Of a stretch of 51,596 nt of DNA, positions 31,424-39,509 are shown piece after piece. Origin of the DNA: Lachnospiraceae bacterium (GTDB lineage Bacteria > Bacillota > Clostridia > Lachnospirales > Lachnospiraceae); NCBI GenBank assembly GCA_015058015.1, contig SVDM01000018.1:1-51596 (forward strand). Reading direction: 5' to 3'. Position 1 is the stretch's first letter; each line of letters begins with the position of its first letter. Under the pieces are notes generated by a model. That model worked only from the letters and a program-made list of their open reading frames with translations. It was not told where the DNA came from and did not search any database. The position numbers were made by a program, and so were the translations under genes.

Positions 31424-31483
31424 TTGAAAATAATTGAAAAAAATTATATAATTAATGCATAATGTATAATGTATACAATATAC
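31424..31483 (+). promoter_or_regulatory. larA operon promoter with GntR-type palindrome
   Basis: TTGAAA (31424-31429), 17-bp spacer, TATAAT (31447-31452). A 20-bp palindrome GTATAATGTATACAATATAC (31464-31483), with one mismatched pair, lies just downstream of the predicted start. Its core TGTATACA is typical of FadR-subfamily GntR sites, so the GntR protein encoded at 36825 is the likely repressor of this operon. Confidence 0.75.
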
Positions 31484-31519
31484 AACACACAATATACATA
31501 CGAGATAGGGAGGATTCAG

Positions 31520-32806
31520 ATGAAGAAAGCAATATCAATTCCATATTACACATCAACTATGGATATACATGTGGAGGAGAAAAATCTTAAGGCTGTGATT
31601 ACAGCCAAGATGCATGAATTCAAAGCGGATAAGAGCGAGACGGAGCTTGTAAAAGAGGCTCTTGAGAATCCTATAGGAGTACCTCCCCTTAAGAAACTTG
31701 CGGAAGGAAAGAAAAAAATCGTTCTTGTTACCAGTGATCATACCCGTGCCGTACCAAGCAAGATTACCCTTCCCCTTGAGCTTGCGGAAATCAGAAAAGG
31801 TAATCCGGATGCTGATATAACAATCCTGATTGCCACGGGCTTACATAGAGCAACCACAGTTGAAGAACAGAGAAGAATGTTTGGAGACGAGATTGTAGAT
31901 AATGAAAAGATTGCAATTAACAATGCATTTGAACCGGCTGACTTTGCTGATATGGGAACTCTCCCGTCAGGGGCTGAATTCCATGTTAACAAGCTTGCCA
32001 CAGAATGTGATCTTTTAATATGTGAAGGATTTATTGAACCCCACTTTTTCGCAGGATTCTCCGGAGGAAGAAAGAGCATACTTCCGGGAATCTGTTCACA
32101 GGAAACCGTCAATGAGAATCACTCATACAAGGCTATAGCCAGCAAGTATTCCAAGACAGGAGTCTTAGAACACAATCCCATTCATGAGGATATGCTGTGC
32201 GCAGCCAAGAGGGTAAATGTTCAGTTTATCTTAAATGTAGCTCTCAATGCAGAGAAGAAGGTAATTGCAGCCTGGGCAGGAGATCTTGAGCAGGCCCATG
32301 CAAAGGGAGTGGAGTTTATCCGTGAATGGTCACAGTGCCCCAGTGTAACGGGAGATATAGTAGTTACAAGTAACGGAGGATACCCCTTAGATCAGAACCT
32401 TTATCAAAGCCCCAAGGCAGTAGCTACAGCGGAAGCTTGTGCAGGTGAAGACGGAGTTATCATTATGTGCTGCAGCTGTGCAGACGGAATGGGAGGTACC
32501 AATTTCGAGAGATTAATTCAGATGGGTACGCCGGAGGAGATAGACGAATACTTATCCAAGATTCCGCCCAAGGAGACCATTCCCGAACAGTGGTGTCCCC
32601 AGATTTATGCCAGAATACTTCGCAAACATAAGATGATTCTTGTAACCACATACCTTGAACCTGAGGTTGTAAGAAAGTGCAATATGATTCCGGCCAAGAC
32701 CCCGGATGAGGCGTTAGAGATAGCTTATGAATTAAAAGGCAAAGATGCAAGCGTTGTTGTAATTCCCGACGGAGTAAGCGTTCTTGCAGTTGCGCCTGAG
32801 GAATAG
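31520..32806 (+). CDS. LarA-type nickel-pincer 2-hydroxyacid racemase/epimerase
   Basis: 428 residues from ATG 31520, preceded by GGGAGG; an upstream frame to 31469 crosses the operator and is rejected. It carries the lactate racemase LarA residues in register: DHTR (His74), ATGLHR (His109), EPHFFAGF (His175), SGGRKSILPG (Lys185) and NENHSY (His201), matching LarA His108, His174, Lys184 and His200 of Lactobacillus plantarum. These hold the nickel-pincer nucleotide cofactor and do the racemisation. The larB/C/E cofactor genes are not in the window. In this operon it more likely epimerises a sugar acid or other alpha-hydroxyacid than lactate. Cytosolic. Confidence 0.9.
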   Translation: MKKAISIPYYTSTMDIHVEEKNLKAVITAKMHEFKADKSETELVKEALENPIGVPPLKKLAEGKKKIVLVTSDHTRAVPSKITLPLELAEIRKGNPDADITILIATGLHRATTVEEQRRMFGDEIVDNEKIAINNAFEPADFADMGTLPSGAEFHVNKLATECDLLICEGFIEPHFFAGFSGGRKSILPGICSQETVNENHSYKAIASKYSKTGVLEHNPIHEDMLCAAKRVNVQFILNVALNAEKKVIAAWAGDLEQAHAKGVEFIREWSQCPSVTGDIVVTSNGGYPLDQNLYQSPKAVATAEACAGEDGVIIMCCSCADGMGGTNFERLIQMGTPEEIDEYLSKIPPKETIPEQWCPQIYARILRKHKMILVTTYLEPEVVRKCNMIPAKTPDEALEIAYELKGKDASVVVIPDGVSVLAVAPEE

Positions 32807-32814
32807 GAGGAAAT

Positions 32815-33120
32815 ATGGAAGAATTAAAGATTGCATTAAAGGTCAATGATTTGGATAACGTTGCCACAATTTTTGCCAATGGTATCACTGACGGAATGGA
32901 TGTGGAGATCAGAGACAAGAAGGGCAACAAGGAAGAAGTTAAGGTAATCGGTGATGTTCCTTACGGACACAAGATAGCGGTTAAGGCTATCAGTAAGGGA
33001 GAGCAGATTACAAAATACGGTGAAGAAATCGGTATTGCCACCCATGATATAAAACGCGGTGAGTATGTACACGTACATAATCTTGACAGTATGCGCGGAC
33101 GTGGCGATCTTGAAAAGTAA
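32815..33120 (+). CDS. UxaA family hydrolase, small (SAF-domain) subunit
   Basis: 101 residues, ATG after TAGGAGGAAAT. It is a stand-alone SAF domain (KVIGDVPYGHKIAVKAISKG, then YGEEIGIATHDIKRGEYVH), the N-terminal part of altronate/galactarate dehydratases and the small subunit in SuyAB-like enzymes. It pairs with the large UxaA-like subunit 14 bp downstream to form a dehydratase for a hydroxyacid. Operon position between larA and the large subunit. Substrate unknown. Confidence 0.9.
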   Translation: MEELKIALKVNDLDNVATIFANGITDGMDVEIRDKKGNKEEVKVIGDVPYGHKIAVKAISKGEQITKYGEEIGIATHDIKRGEYVHVHNLDSMRGRGDLEK

Positions 33121-33134
33121 AGGGAGGAAATATC

Positions 33135-34301
33135 ATGACAACATGGAATGGATATCGTAGAAAAGACGGTTCCGTTGGATCTAGAAATTATGTTGCGGTG
33201 ATTCCGGCGGTTACCTGTGCCAATGATGTGGCCAATGCAATATGCAGAGAGGTACAGGGTACAGTTACATATATGCATCATCAGGGCTGCTGTCAATTGC
33301 CACCGGATCTTGATAGAGTAACTGATACACTCATAAGTCTTGGAAAAAGCCCTAACGTAGGAGCAGTGCTTATATTAAGCCTTGGTTGTGAGGGAACAGA
33401 TCATGCAAGAATGTATGAAGAACTTAAGGCTACAGGAAAGCCTACTGAGATAATTCATATTCAGGCCCTTGGTGGTGTATCCAATGCAATAAGAGAAGGC
33501 ATCAACATTGCCAGAAGACTTGTAATAGAAATATCCGGACTTCAGAGAGAAAAAGCAGATGTATCTGAGATAGTAATGGCAATAAAGTGCGGAGCATCAG
33601 ATACTACCAGCGGTATGGCATCAAACTGTGTAATCGGTTATGTGGCAGATAAGCTGGTGGATTTGGGAGCAACAGTTATCTTCGGTGAGACAACGGAGTT
33701 CTTAGGCGGAGAGCATCTTTTGGCTAAGAGAGCTGTTAATAAAGAAGTAGCAGATAAGATTTATAAGATTGTAAACGAGATGGAAGAGCGAGCAAAGAGT
33801 ATCGGTTGTGATATGAGAAGAGGACAGCCGACTCCCGGTAACATTGCCGGAGGCCTTTCAAGTATAGAAGAAAAGAGTCTCGGTGCAATTGTAAAGAGCG
33901 GAACCAAGCCCATACAGGGAGTCCTTGAGTATCCCGAGCACGTAACTCATCAGAAGGGATTGTGGATAAAGGACACTCCGGGAAGAGAGCCGGAGATTCT
34001 TACAGGTATGGCAGCAACGGGAGCACAGTTCATGTGTTTCTCAACGGGAAGAGGAGCACCACAGGGCTTCCCCAGTATGCCGGTTATTAAGATATGCGGT
34101 AACCCCAATACATTTGAACATATGAAAGAGGATATGGATCTTAATGCGGGGCTTATTATCACCGGTGAAAAAACAATTGAACAGGTAGGCGAAGAGGCAT
34201 TTGAGAAACTGCTTAGAGTATTGAACGGTGAGATGACCAAGAACGAAGCCATTCAGTACTTTAGCGCAATTGATATTCATTGTCTTGGACCTGTTATATA
34301 G
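33135..34301 (+). CDS. UxaA family dehydratase, large subunit
   Basis: 388 residues, ATG after AAGGGAGGAA. Typical of the UxaA/GarD/SuyB family C-terminal part: GYRRKDGSVGSRNYVAVIP, LSLGCEGTDH, AIKCGASDTTSGMASN, FGETTEFLGGEHLL and TPGNIAGGLSSIEEKS with PVIKICGNP. Family members dehydrate altronate or galactarate or release sulfite from sulfolactate, using an Fe or Mn centre. With the SAF subunit before it and LarA upstream, it probably dehydrates an acid supplied by LarA epimerisation, giving a 2-keto-3-deoxy acid. The precise substrate is not deducible. Confidence 0.92.
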   Translation: MTTWNGYRRKDGSVGSRNYVAVIPAVTCANDVANAICREVQGTVTYMHHQGCCQLPPDLDRVTDTLISLGKSPNVGAVLILSLGCEGTDHARMYEELKATGKPTEIIHIQALGGVSNAIREGINIARRLVIEISGLQREKADVSEIVMAIKCGASDTTSGMASNCVIGYVADKLVDLGATVIFGETTEFLGGEHLLAKRAVNKEVADKIYKIVNEMEERAKSIGCDMRRGQPTPGNIAGGLSSIEEKSLGAIVKSGTKPIQGVLEYPEHVTHQKGLWIKDTPGREPEILTGMAATGAQFMCFSTGRGAPQGFPSMPVIKICGNPNTFEHMKEDMDLNAGLIITGEKTIEQVGEEAFEKLLRVLNGEMTKNEAIQYFSAIDIHCLGPVI

Positions 34302-34346
34302 AGCAACAAGGATTAAAGAACAAAAAAAGTGAAAGGGGGTTCTATT

Positions 34347-35807
34347 ATGAATCCAGTAATAGCAATGCTTATAGGTATTGTTGTAATGATGGTTCTCATC
34401 ATCTGTACACGACTTCACCCCTTCCCGGCGATGATCGTGTCCGCCATTTTAATTGCACTCCTTTCGGGAGAAGCACTTCTTACCGGCACGGGCAATGAAG
34501 GTGGCAATATTCTAACAGTAGCGGTTAACACGGTAACAAGTGGTTTTGGAAGCACCATGGCATCCATCGGTATCGTAATCGGTTTTGGTACGATTATGGG
34601 TATCTTTATGGAGAAAAGCGGTGCTGCCAAGAGAATGGCACTTACAATCTTAAAGCTTGTAGGTGTTAAGAACGCTGACGTAGTTCTTGGTCTTACTGGC
34701 TTTGTAGTATCAATTCCGGTATTCTGCGACAGTGGTTTCGTTATTCTTTCATCACTGGCAAAGGAGTTTTCAAGACTTACCAAGAAATCCATGGTATGGT
34801 TAGGCGGAATCCTGGGTATGGGACTTTACATTACTCACTTTATGGTTCCCCCCACACCCGGTCCTTTGGCAGTTATAGGTACATTCCAGCAGAACGGCAT
34901 TAATATCGATCTGGGAATGTTCATCATTGCAGGACTTTGCTTCTCCATTCCTCTGTTTATAGTATCCGTAATGCTGTTCCGTTGGTTTGGAAAGAAGTAT
35001 AAAGATAAATTCATCGTTCCTTCAGAAATAGATCGTTCAAAGTATACCGCAGACCAGCTGGTGGTACTTGACAGAATCGAAGCTAAACTTAACAGCGGAC
35101 AAGACCTTGAGAATAAAGACTTTGCTGAACTTCTCTCAACAGAGAAACTTCCGGGAGCATTTATCTCCTTTACGGTTCTTCTTCTTCCGGTTGTACTGAT
35201 TCTTCTCAATACCCTGGTTGGACAGACAGCTATGAAGGCAACAATGTTCGGTCAGGTTATCCAGTTCCTTGGAACACCTATTATCGCATTGTTTATTTCA
35301 CTTTGCATCGGAGCTTTCGGCTTGGCAAGAAAAGAAGATAACAAGACTGTTATTGCAATGATGGGTGAGGCTTGTAAAGATGCAGGTCCAATCGTATTCA
35401 TTACGGCAGCCGGCGGTGCTTTGGGAGCAGTAGTAAAGGCAACAGGAGCAGCAGGAATTATGGCAAACGGAATTGTTGCTGCAGGAATACCTGCAATTTT
35501 AGTTCCTCTGTTAATCGGAACAATCATGAGATTCCCACAGGGTTCAGGAACCGTTGCAATGATTACAGGTTCAGCTATTGTTGCGCCTATGATGGCAACA
35601 CTGGGTATTAATCCATATCTTGCAGCCCTTGCAGTTTGTCTTACATCTATGATGCCTTCATTCCTGAACGACTCATATTTCCATGTTGTTACCAACTTCT
35701 CGGGAATGGATATAAAGACATCTTTAAAGACTTGGACAATTTCAACTATATTGATACCGATCTTCGGCTCTATCCTTATAGTAATACTCAGTCTGTTTAT
35801 TCACTAA
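34347..35807 (+). CDS. GntP family organic-acid permease
   Basis: 486 residues from ATG 34347 (AAAGGGGG upstream; six extra upstream residues are not supported). About twelve membrane spans. The GntP/GntT/DsdX-type pattern includes GFGSTMASIGIVIGFGTIMG, PVFCDSGFVIL, PPTPGPLAV and MRFPQGSGTVAMITGSAI. Members take up gluconate, glycerate, D-serine or related hydroxyacids by proton symport. It is the presumed entry step for the operon's substrate. A strong terminator follows (35824-35866), separating it from garR, although the genes probably work together. Confidence 0.92.
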   Translation: MNPVIAMLIGIVVMMVLIICTRLHPFPAMIVSAILIALLSGEALLTGTGNEGGNILTVAVNTVTSGFGSTMASIGIVIGFGTIMGIFMEKSGAAKRMALTILKLVGVKNADVVLGLTGFVVSIPVFCDSGFVILSSLAKEFSRLTKKSMVWLGGILGMGLYITHFMVPPTPGPLAVIGTFQQNGINIDLGMFIIAGLCFSIPLFIVSVMLFRWFGKKYKDKFIVPSEIDRSKYTADQLVVLDRIEAKLNSGQDLENKDFAELLSTEKLPGAFISFTVLLLPVVLILLNTLVGQTAMKATMFGQVIQFLGTPIIALFISLCIGAFGLARKEDNKTVIAMMGEACKDAGPIVFITAAGGALGAVVKATGAAGIMANGIVAAGIPAILVPLLIGTIMRFPQGSGTVAMITGSAIVAPMMATLGINPYLAALAVCLTSMMPSFLNDSYFHVVTNFSGMDIKTSLKTWTISTILIPIFGSILIVILSLFIH

Positions 35808-35823
35808 ACTTTTAAGTAAAAGC

Positions 35824-35866
35824 AAAGCCGATTCTTATAATGTATTATTGGAATCGGCTTTTTTTA
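35824..35866 (+). terminator. Rho-independent terminator
   Basis: AAAGCCGATTC (35824-35834) and GAATCGGCTTT (35851-35861) form an 11-bp stem, followed by a T-run. Ends the larA-uxaA-gntP unit. Confidence 0.88.
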
Positions 35867-35879
35867 CATTGGAAATTAC

Positions 35880-35909
35880 TTGCAGATTGACCCTTTTGTT
35901 ATATATAAT
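35880..35909 (+). promoter_or_regulatory. Predicted promoter of garR-gntR-glycerate kinase
   Basis: TTGCAG (35880-35885), 18-bp spacer, TATAAT (35904-35909). A palindromic TTATATATAA overlaps the -10, but I see no good match to the 31464 operator. Confidence 0.5.
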
Positions 35910-35932
35910 CTTAAAGGAGAAGGAGTGTTCAT

Positions 35933-36817
35933 ATGAAAATAGGTTTTATTGGTATGGGAATTATGGGTAAGCCCATGGCCATTAATCTTTTAAAGGCCGG
36001 ATATGAAGTCATGGTTAATACAAGGACTAAGGATAAGGCTTTGGAAGTTATTGATAAGGGAGCTGAATACTTTGAGTCCAAGCAGGACCTGGCAAGAGAG
36101 GCGGATGTTCTCTTAACCATGCTTCCCGACGGACCGGATGTAGAAGCTGTAATGCTTACAGGAGACGGTCTGGCATCTTGTATGAAGAAGGGCTCTGTGT
36201 TTATAGATATGAGTTCCATTAATCCTGAAGTCAGTATTAAGATAGCAAGAGAACTGGAAAAGAGGGGCGTGGATATGCTGGATGCCCCGGTTTCCGGAGG
36301 AGAACCTAAGGCCATAGATGGAACATTAAGCTTTATGGTAGGAGGAAAGGAAGAAGTCTTTGAGAGATGCAAAGATATTCTTTTATCCATGGGTTCTTCC
36401 GCTACCAGATGCGGAATGGTGGGAGCAGGTAATACAACCAAGCTTTCCAATCAGATTGTAGTTGCGGCCAATATCCAGGCAGTGGCAGAAGCTCTTATGC
36501 TGGCCAAGAAGGCGGGAGTTGACCCCGAAGTGGTGTATAATGCCATTAAGGGAGGCCTTGCAGGAAGTACCGTTATGGATGCAAAGGCACCCATGATGCT
36601 ATCCGGTAATGATAAGCCGGGATTTAAGATTGATTTGCATATTAAAGATTTAAATAATGCAATAGGCTGTGCCCATTCTGTCGGTGCTTATATACCCATG
36701 ACTGCTCAGGTAAAAGAGATAATGGAGTGGCTTCGGGACAATGGTCACGGGGGATGCGATCATAGCGCTATTATCAAATTCTATGAACATCTCATGAATA
36801 CAGAACTAAAGAGGTAA
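35933..36817 (+). CDS. garR: Tartronate semialdehyde reductase-like beta-hydroxyacid dehydrogenase
   Basis: 294 residues, ATG after AGGAGAAGGAG. NAD(P)-binding start GFIGMGIMGKPMAINLL, then the substrate-binding MLDAPVSGGEPKAIDGTL, and GAGNTTKLSNQ with the catalytic lysine. This pattern is that of 2-hydroxy-3-oxopropionate reductase (GarR/GlxR) and 3-hydroxyisobutyrate dehydrogenase. The glycerate kinase gene in the same operon favours the GarR reaction: tartronate semialdehyde to D-glycerate. A related role in threonate or hydroxybutyrate metabolism cannot be excluded. Confidence 0.88.
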   Translation: MKIGFIGMGIMGKPMAINLLKAGYEVMVNTRTKDKALEVIDKGAEYFESKQDLAREADVLLTMLPDGPDVEAVMLTGDGLASCMKKGSVFIDMSSINPEVSIKIARELEKRGVDMLDAPVSGGEPKAIDGTLSFMVGGKEEVFERCKDILLSMGSSATRCGMVGAGNTTKLSNQIVVAANIQAVAEALMLAKKAGVDPEVVYNAIKGGLAGSTVMDAKAPMMLSGNDKPGFKIDLHIKDLNNAIGCAHSVGAYIPMTAQVKEIMEWLRDNGHGGCDHSAIIKFYEHLMNTELKR

Positions 36818-36824
36818 ACGTTAT

Positions 36825-37493
36825 ATGCCAACAAAAAAGCTACAGGTTAATACAATAAGTCGTCAAGTATATACTATCCTGAAGAAGAGTATTGTTTCAG
36901 GACATTACGAGCCAAGTCAGTGGCTTCAGGAGGCCCAGCTCTCCAAAGAACTGGGAGTCAGCAGAAGCCCCATAAGAGAGGCTCTTAAACAGCTGGCAGC
37001 AGATGGCCTTGTAAAAGAGATCCCCAACAAAGGAACTTTCGTCAGAGAATTTAGTGACAAGGAAATGCTTGAAGTATACGAGATTAGAGGGTTACTGGAA
37101 TCATATGCCATATCCCATCTTCCCGAGGAGCTTTCCGACGAGCAAAAGAGTAAGATGGAAAACTACAAACAAAGATTGCGAGAGTATTACGATGATGACG
37201 ACCTTGAAGAGTACATTGTTGTGGACTCCAAATTCCACAGATATATTATAGAGTGCACGGACAACAGTATTCTAATGGAGCTTTACAGGCGTGTAAGGAA
37301 TATGAATATGCTGTTTAGAATATATTCACTTTCCTCAAAGGCAAGATTTGATGAATCTATAGAAGAACACACTGACCTGATAGATAATATAATAAATGGC
37401 AATTACGATGAAGCCGTAAGGATTAATGCGTCTCATTTGTCATCTGCCAAGGAGACGGCGTTAGCACAGCTTCACAAGAAAAAAGAAGGCTAG
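36825..37493 (+). CDS. GntR family regulator (FadR/FCD subfamily)
   Basis: 222 residues. N-terminal winged helix (about 8-75): AQLSKELGVSRSPIREALKQ and VKEIPNKGTFVREF. C-terminal all-helical FCD domain (about 80-210) with EVYEIRGLLESYAI and FHRYIIECTDN, where a metal and an organic-acid ligand usually bind. It is encoded between the reductase and the glycerate kinase, so it probably controls this cluster. The palindrome at 31464-31483 is its most likely site. Effector unknown, plausibly the sugar acid or glycerate. Confidence 0.9.
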   Translation: MPTKKLQVNTISRQVYTILKKSIVSGHYEPSQWLQEAQLSKELGVSRSPIREALKQLAADGLVKEIPNKGTFVREFSDKEMLEVYEIRGLLESYAISHLPEELSDEQKSKMENYKQRLREYYDDDDLEEYIVVDSKFHRYIIECTDNSILMELYRRVRNMNMLFRIYSLSSKARFDESIEEHTDLIDNIINGNYDEAVRINASHLSSAKETALAQLHKKKEG

Positions 37494-37512
37494 TTTCCGA
37501 AAGGAGATATAA

Positions 37513-38745
37513 ATGTCTATAAGAGATGATGCAAACCTGATTATCAAGGCCGCAATTGATTCGGCTATGCCGGATACGGCTGTTAAGAAGGCTTTAAGTA
37601 AGCTTCCCCCATGTGGCGGGAAGATATATTCTGTTGCAATCGGTAAAGCAGCACATCAGATGACCATGGCAGCTAAAGAAGAACTGGGGGATAGAATCTT
37701 TGACGGGGTCTGTATTACCAAGTACCACCATTTAAAAGGGCCTATCGAAGGAATACGGTGCTTCGAGGCGGGACATCCTGTGCTTGATGAGAACTCGGTA
37801 AAAGCCACCAAAGAGGCGGAAAAGATGGTGGCAGCTCTTACGGAAGACGACCTGGTTATATTTCTTATATCAGGAGGCGGGTCTGCACTCTTCGAGGATC
37901 CTGCGGTACCCCTTACCGAGTTACAGGAGATTAACAAAATGCTCTTATCCTGTGGCGCCGATATCACAGAGATTAATACCATAAGAAAGCGTCTGTCCAA
38001 TGTTAAGGGCGGCAGGTTTGCAGGGCAATGTAAGCCTGCGAAAGTTTTCTCTATCGTCCTTTCTGATATAATCGGAGATCCTCTTGATATGATAGCTTCC
38101 GGACCGGCATATCCTGATTCGGCTTCAGTAGAGGATACTCTTGAAATCGTTAAGAAGTATAAGCTGGAGTTTTCTCCGGAAGTAATGGAGCTTTTAAAGA
38201 AGGAGACTCCCAAGAAATTAGAGAATGTAACTACAGTTGTCACCGGCAGTGTTAAACAGTTGTGTGACGCGGCCGGTAAAAAAGCCAAAGACTTAGGCTA
38301 TGAGCCTGTATTTCTCACGGCATGTCTTGATTGTGAAGCAAAAGCGGCAGGAAGTTTCTTGTCAGCTATTGCAAGAGAGCATGCCGGTGACGGCAAAAAA
38401 AAGGCCTATATCCTTGGCGGAGAGACGGTTGTTAAGCTTACCGGCAAAGGATTAGGAGGAAGAAACCAGGAGATTGCCCTTGCAGCTGCAGAGGGAATCG
38501 ACGGATTATCCAATGTGTGTATATTCTCCGTGGGAAGCGACGGAACTGACGGACCCACTGATGCGGCGGGAGGAATCGTCACCGGTGATACAAGAGCTGT
38601 ATTAAAAGAGCAAGGCATCGTGATACATGAAGTCCTTGATGACAACGATGCATATCATGCCTTGCAAAAATGTGATGGCCTTGTAATTACAGGCCCCACA
38701 GGTACCAACGTTAATGATGTAACTGTTTTATTAATTGATGAATAA
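37513..38745 (+). CDS. Glycerate 2-kinase, type II (DUF4147/MOFRL)
   Basis: 410 residues, ATG after AAAGGAGATAT. It contains IGKAAHQMTMAAK near the start, ISGGGSAL (loop), INTIRKRLSNVKGGR, SDIIGDPLDMIASGPAYPD, and the C-terminal MOFRL signature ILGGETVVKL with GLGGRNQEIALAAA and GSDGTDGPTDAAGG. This GckA/TtuD-type enzyme makes 2-phosphoglycerate from D-glycerate and ATP, feeding glycolysis. It is the last step of the route from this operon. Sequence is normal for the family. Confidence 0.93.
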   Translation: MSIRDDANLIIKAAIDSAMPDTAVKKALSKLPPCGGKIYSVAIGKAAHQMTMAAKEELGDRIFDGVCITKYHHLKGPIEGIRCFEAGHPVLDENSVKATKEAEKMVAALTEDDLVIFLISGGGSALFEDPAVPLTELQEINKMLLSCGADITEINTIRKRLSNVKGGRFAGQCKPAKVFSIVLSDIIGDPLDMIASGPAYPDSASVEDTLEIVKKYKLEFSPEVMELLKKETPKKLENVTTVVTGSVKQLCDAAGKKAKDLGYEPVFLTACLDCEAKAAGSFLSAIAREHAGDGKKKAYILGGETVVKLTGKGLGGRNQEIALAAAEGIDGLSNVCIFSVGSDGTDGPTDAAGGIVTGDTRAVLKEQGIVIHEVLDDNDAYHALQKCDGLVITGPTGTNVNDVTVLLIDE

Positions 38746-38753
38746 AAGACCTT

Positions 38754-38783
38754 AACCCGGGAGAGATTGCTCTTCCGGGTTTT
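38754..38783. terminator. Terminator shared by convergent genes
   Basis: AACCCGGGAGAG (38754-38765) pairs with CTCTTCCGGGTT (38770-38781; one G-U pair), with a T-run after it. Between the glycerate kinase and the MgtC-like gene. Confidence 0.82.
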
Positions 38784-39504
38784 ATGATACCATCTCTTCT
38801 ATGTGATATACATATTCCAGAGAGGCCAAAGCCTCGATAATCTCAGTATGGGTCTTGTACTGCTTTAACTCCTTGCTGTTAATGGACAGAGAAATGGAAT
38901 ACACACTAAGCCCTGAACTTGCATAAGCCGGATTAACTTCGATATCGTCTATGGAGATACCCAGACGACGCAGGGTGGTTATAAAATCCTGCAGGTACTG
39001 ACTGTTGGTTAACTCAAGATGTATCTCGAAGAAGTTGGATTTGTTCTTTAAGTCACGTTCAAATACCGGCATCCAGGACAGGCTGACCATAAGAAGTACA
39101 AAGCCCACAAGAGTAAGGGTAAACAGACCTGCGCCTGCTGTAAGACCCAGGATTCCACAAGCCCATAGGGCAGCAGACGTGGTAAGGCCCTTTATCTGAT
39201 TGCGGGATGTATACAGGACGCTGTTAACAGCGATGGTGGCTACCGCAATAATTGAGGCTGCTGACAGGACGTATACATAGCCGTTAATCTGACTGGCCAG
39301 GAAGCCGTCCGTCATTATGATAAATGTGGATGCCAAGGATACTATAACGTGAGTACGTACTCCCGCCGCATGTCTTTTGGTGGCACGCTCACATCCTATA
39401 ATTGTTGAGATTACAGCAGATAGAAGAACTCTAAGTAGCAGTGAACCTATACCGGGGCCTACCGCCCATTCTCCTAAGGCATTGGCAATGGGATCTGTAA
39501 ACAT
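38782..39504 (-). CDS. MgtC/SapB family membrane protein
   Basis: 240 residues. The N-terminal half has four to five membrane spans with the MgtC core GCERATKRHAAGVRTHVIV and a conserved Asn/Tyr-rich segment. The last about 80 residues (from NKSNFFEIHLELTNSQYL) look like an ACT-like ligand-binding domain. MgtC proteins are linked to Mg2+ limitation, ATP synthase control and acid survival rather than bulk Mg transport. It is 5 bp after the Kef-type antiporter gene and co-directional. Ribosome site AGGAGG before ATG 39504. Confidence 0.88.
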   Translation of the reverse strand: MFTDPIANALGEWAVGPGIGSLLLRVLLSAVISTIIGCERATKRHAAGVRTHVIVSLASTFIIMTDGFLASQINGYVYVLSAASIIAVATIAVNSVLYTSRNQIKGLTTSAALWACGILGLTAGAGLFTLTLVGFVLLMVSLSWMPVFERDLKNKSNFFEIHLELTNSQYLQDFITTLRRLGISIDDIEVNPAYASSGLSVYSISLSINSKELKQYKTHTEIIEALASLEYVYHIEEMVS

Positions 39505-39509
39505 GTGTT

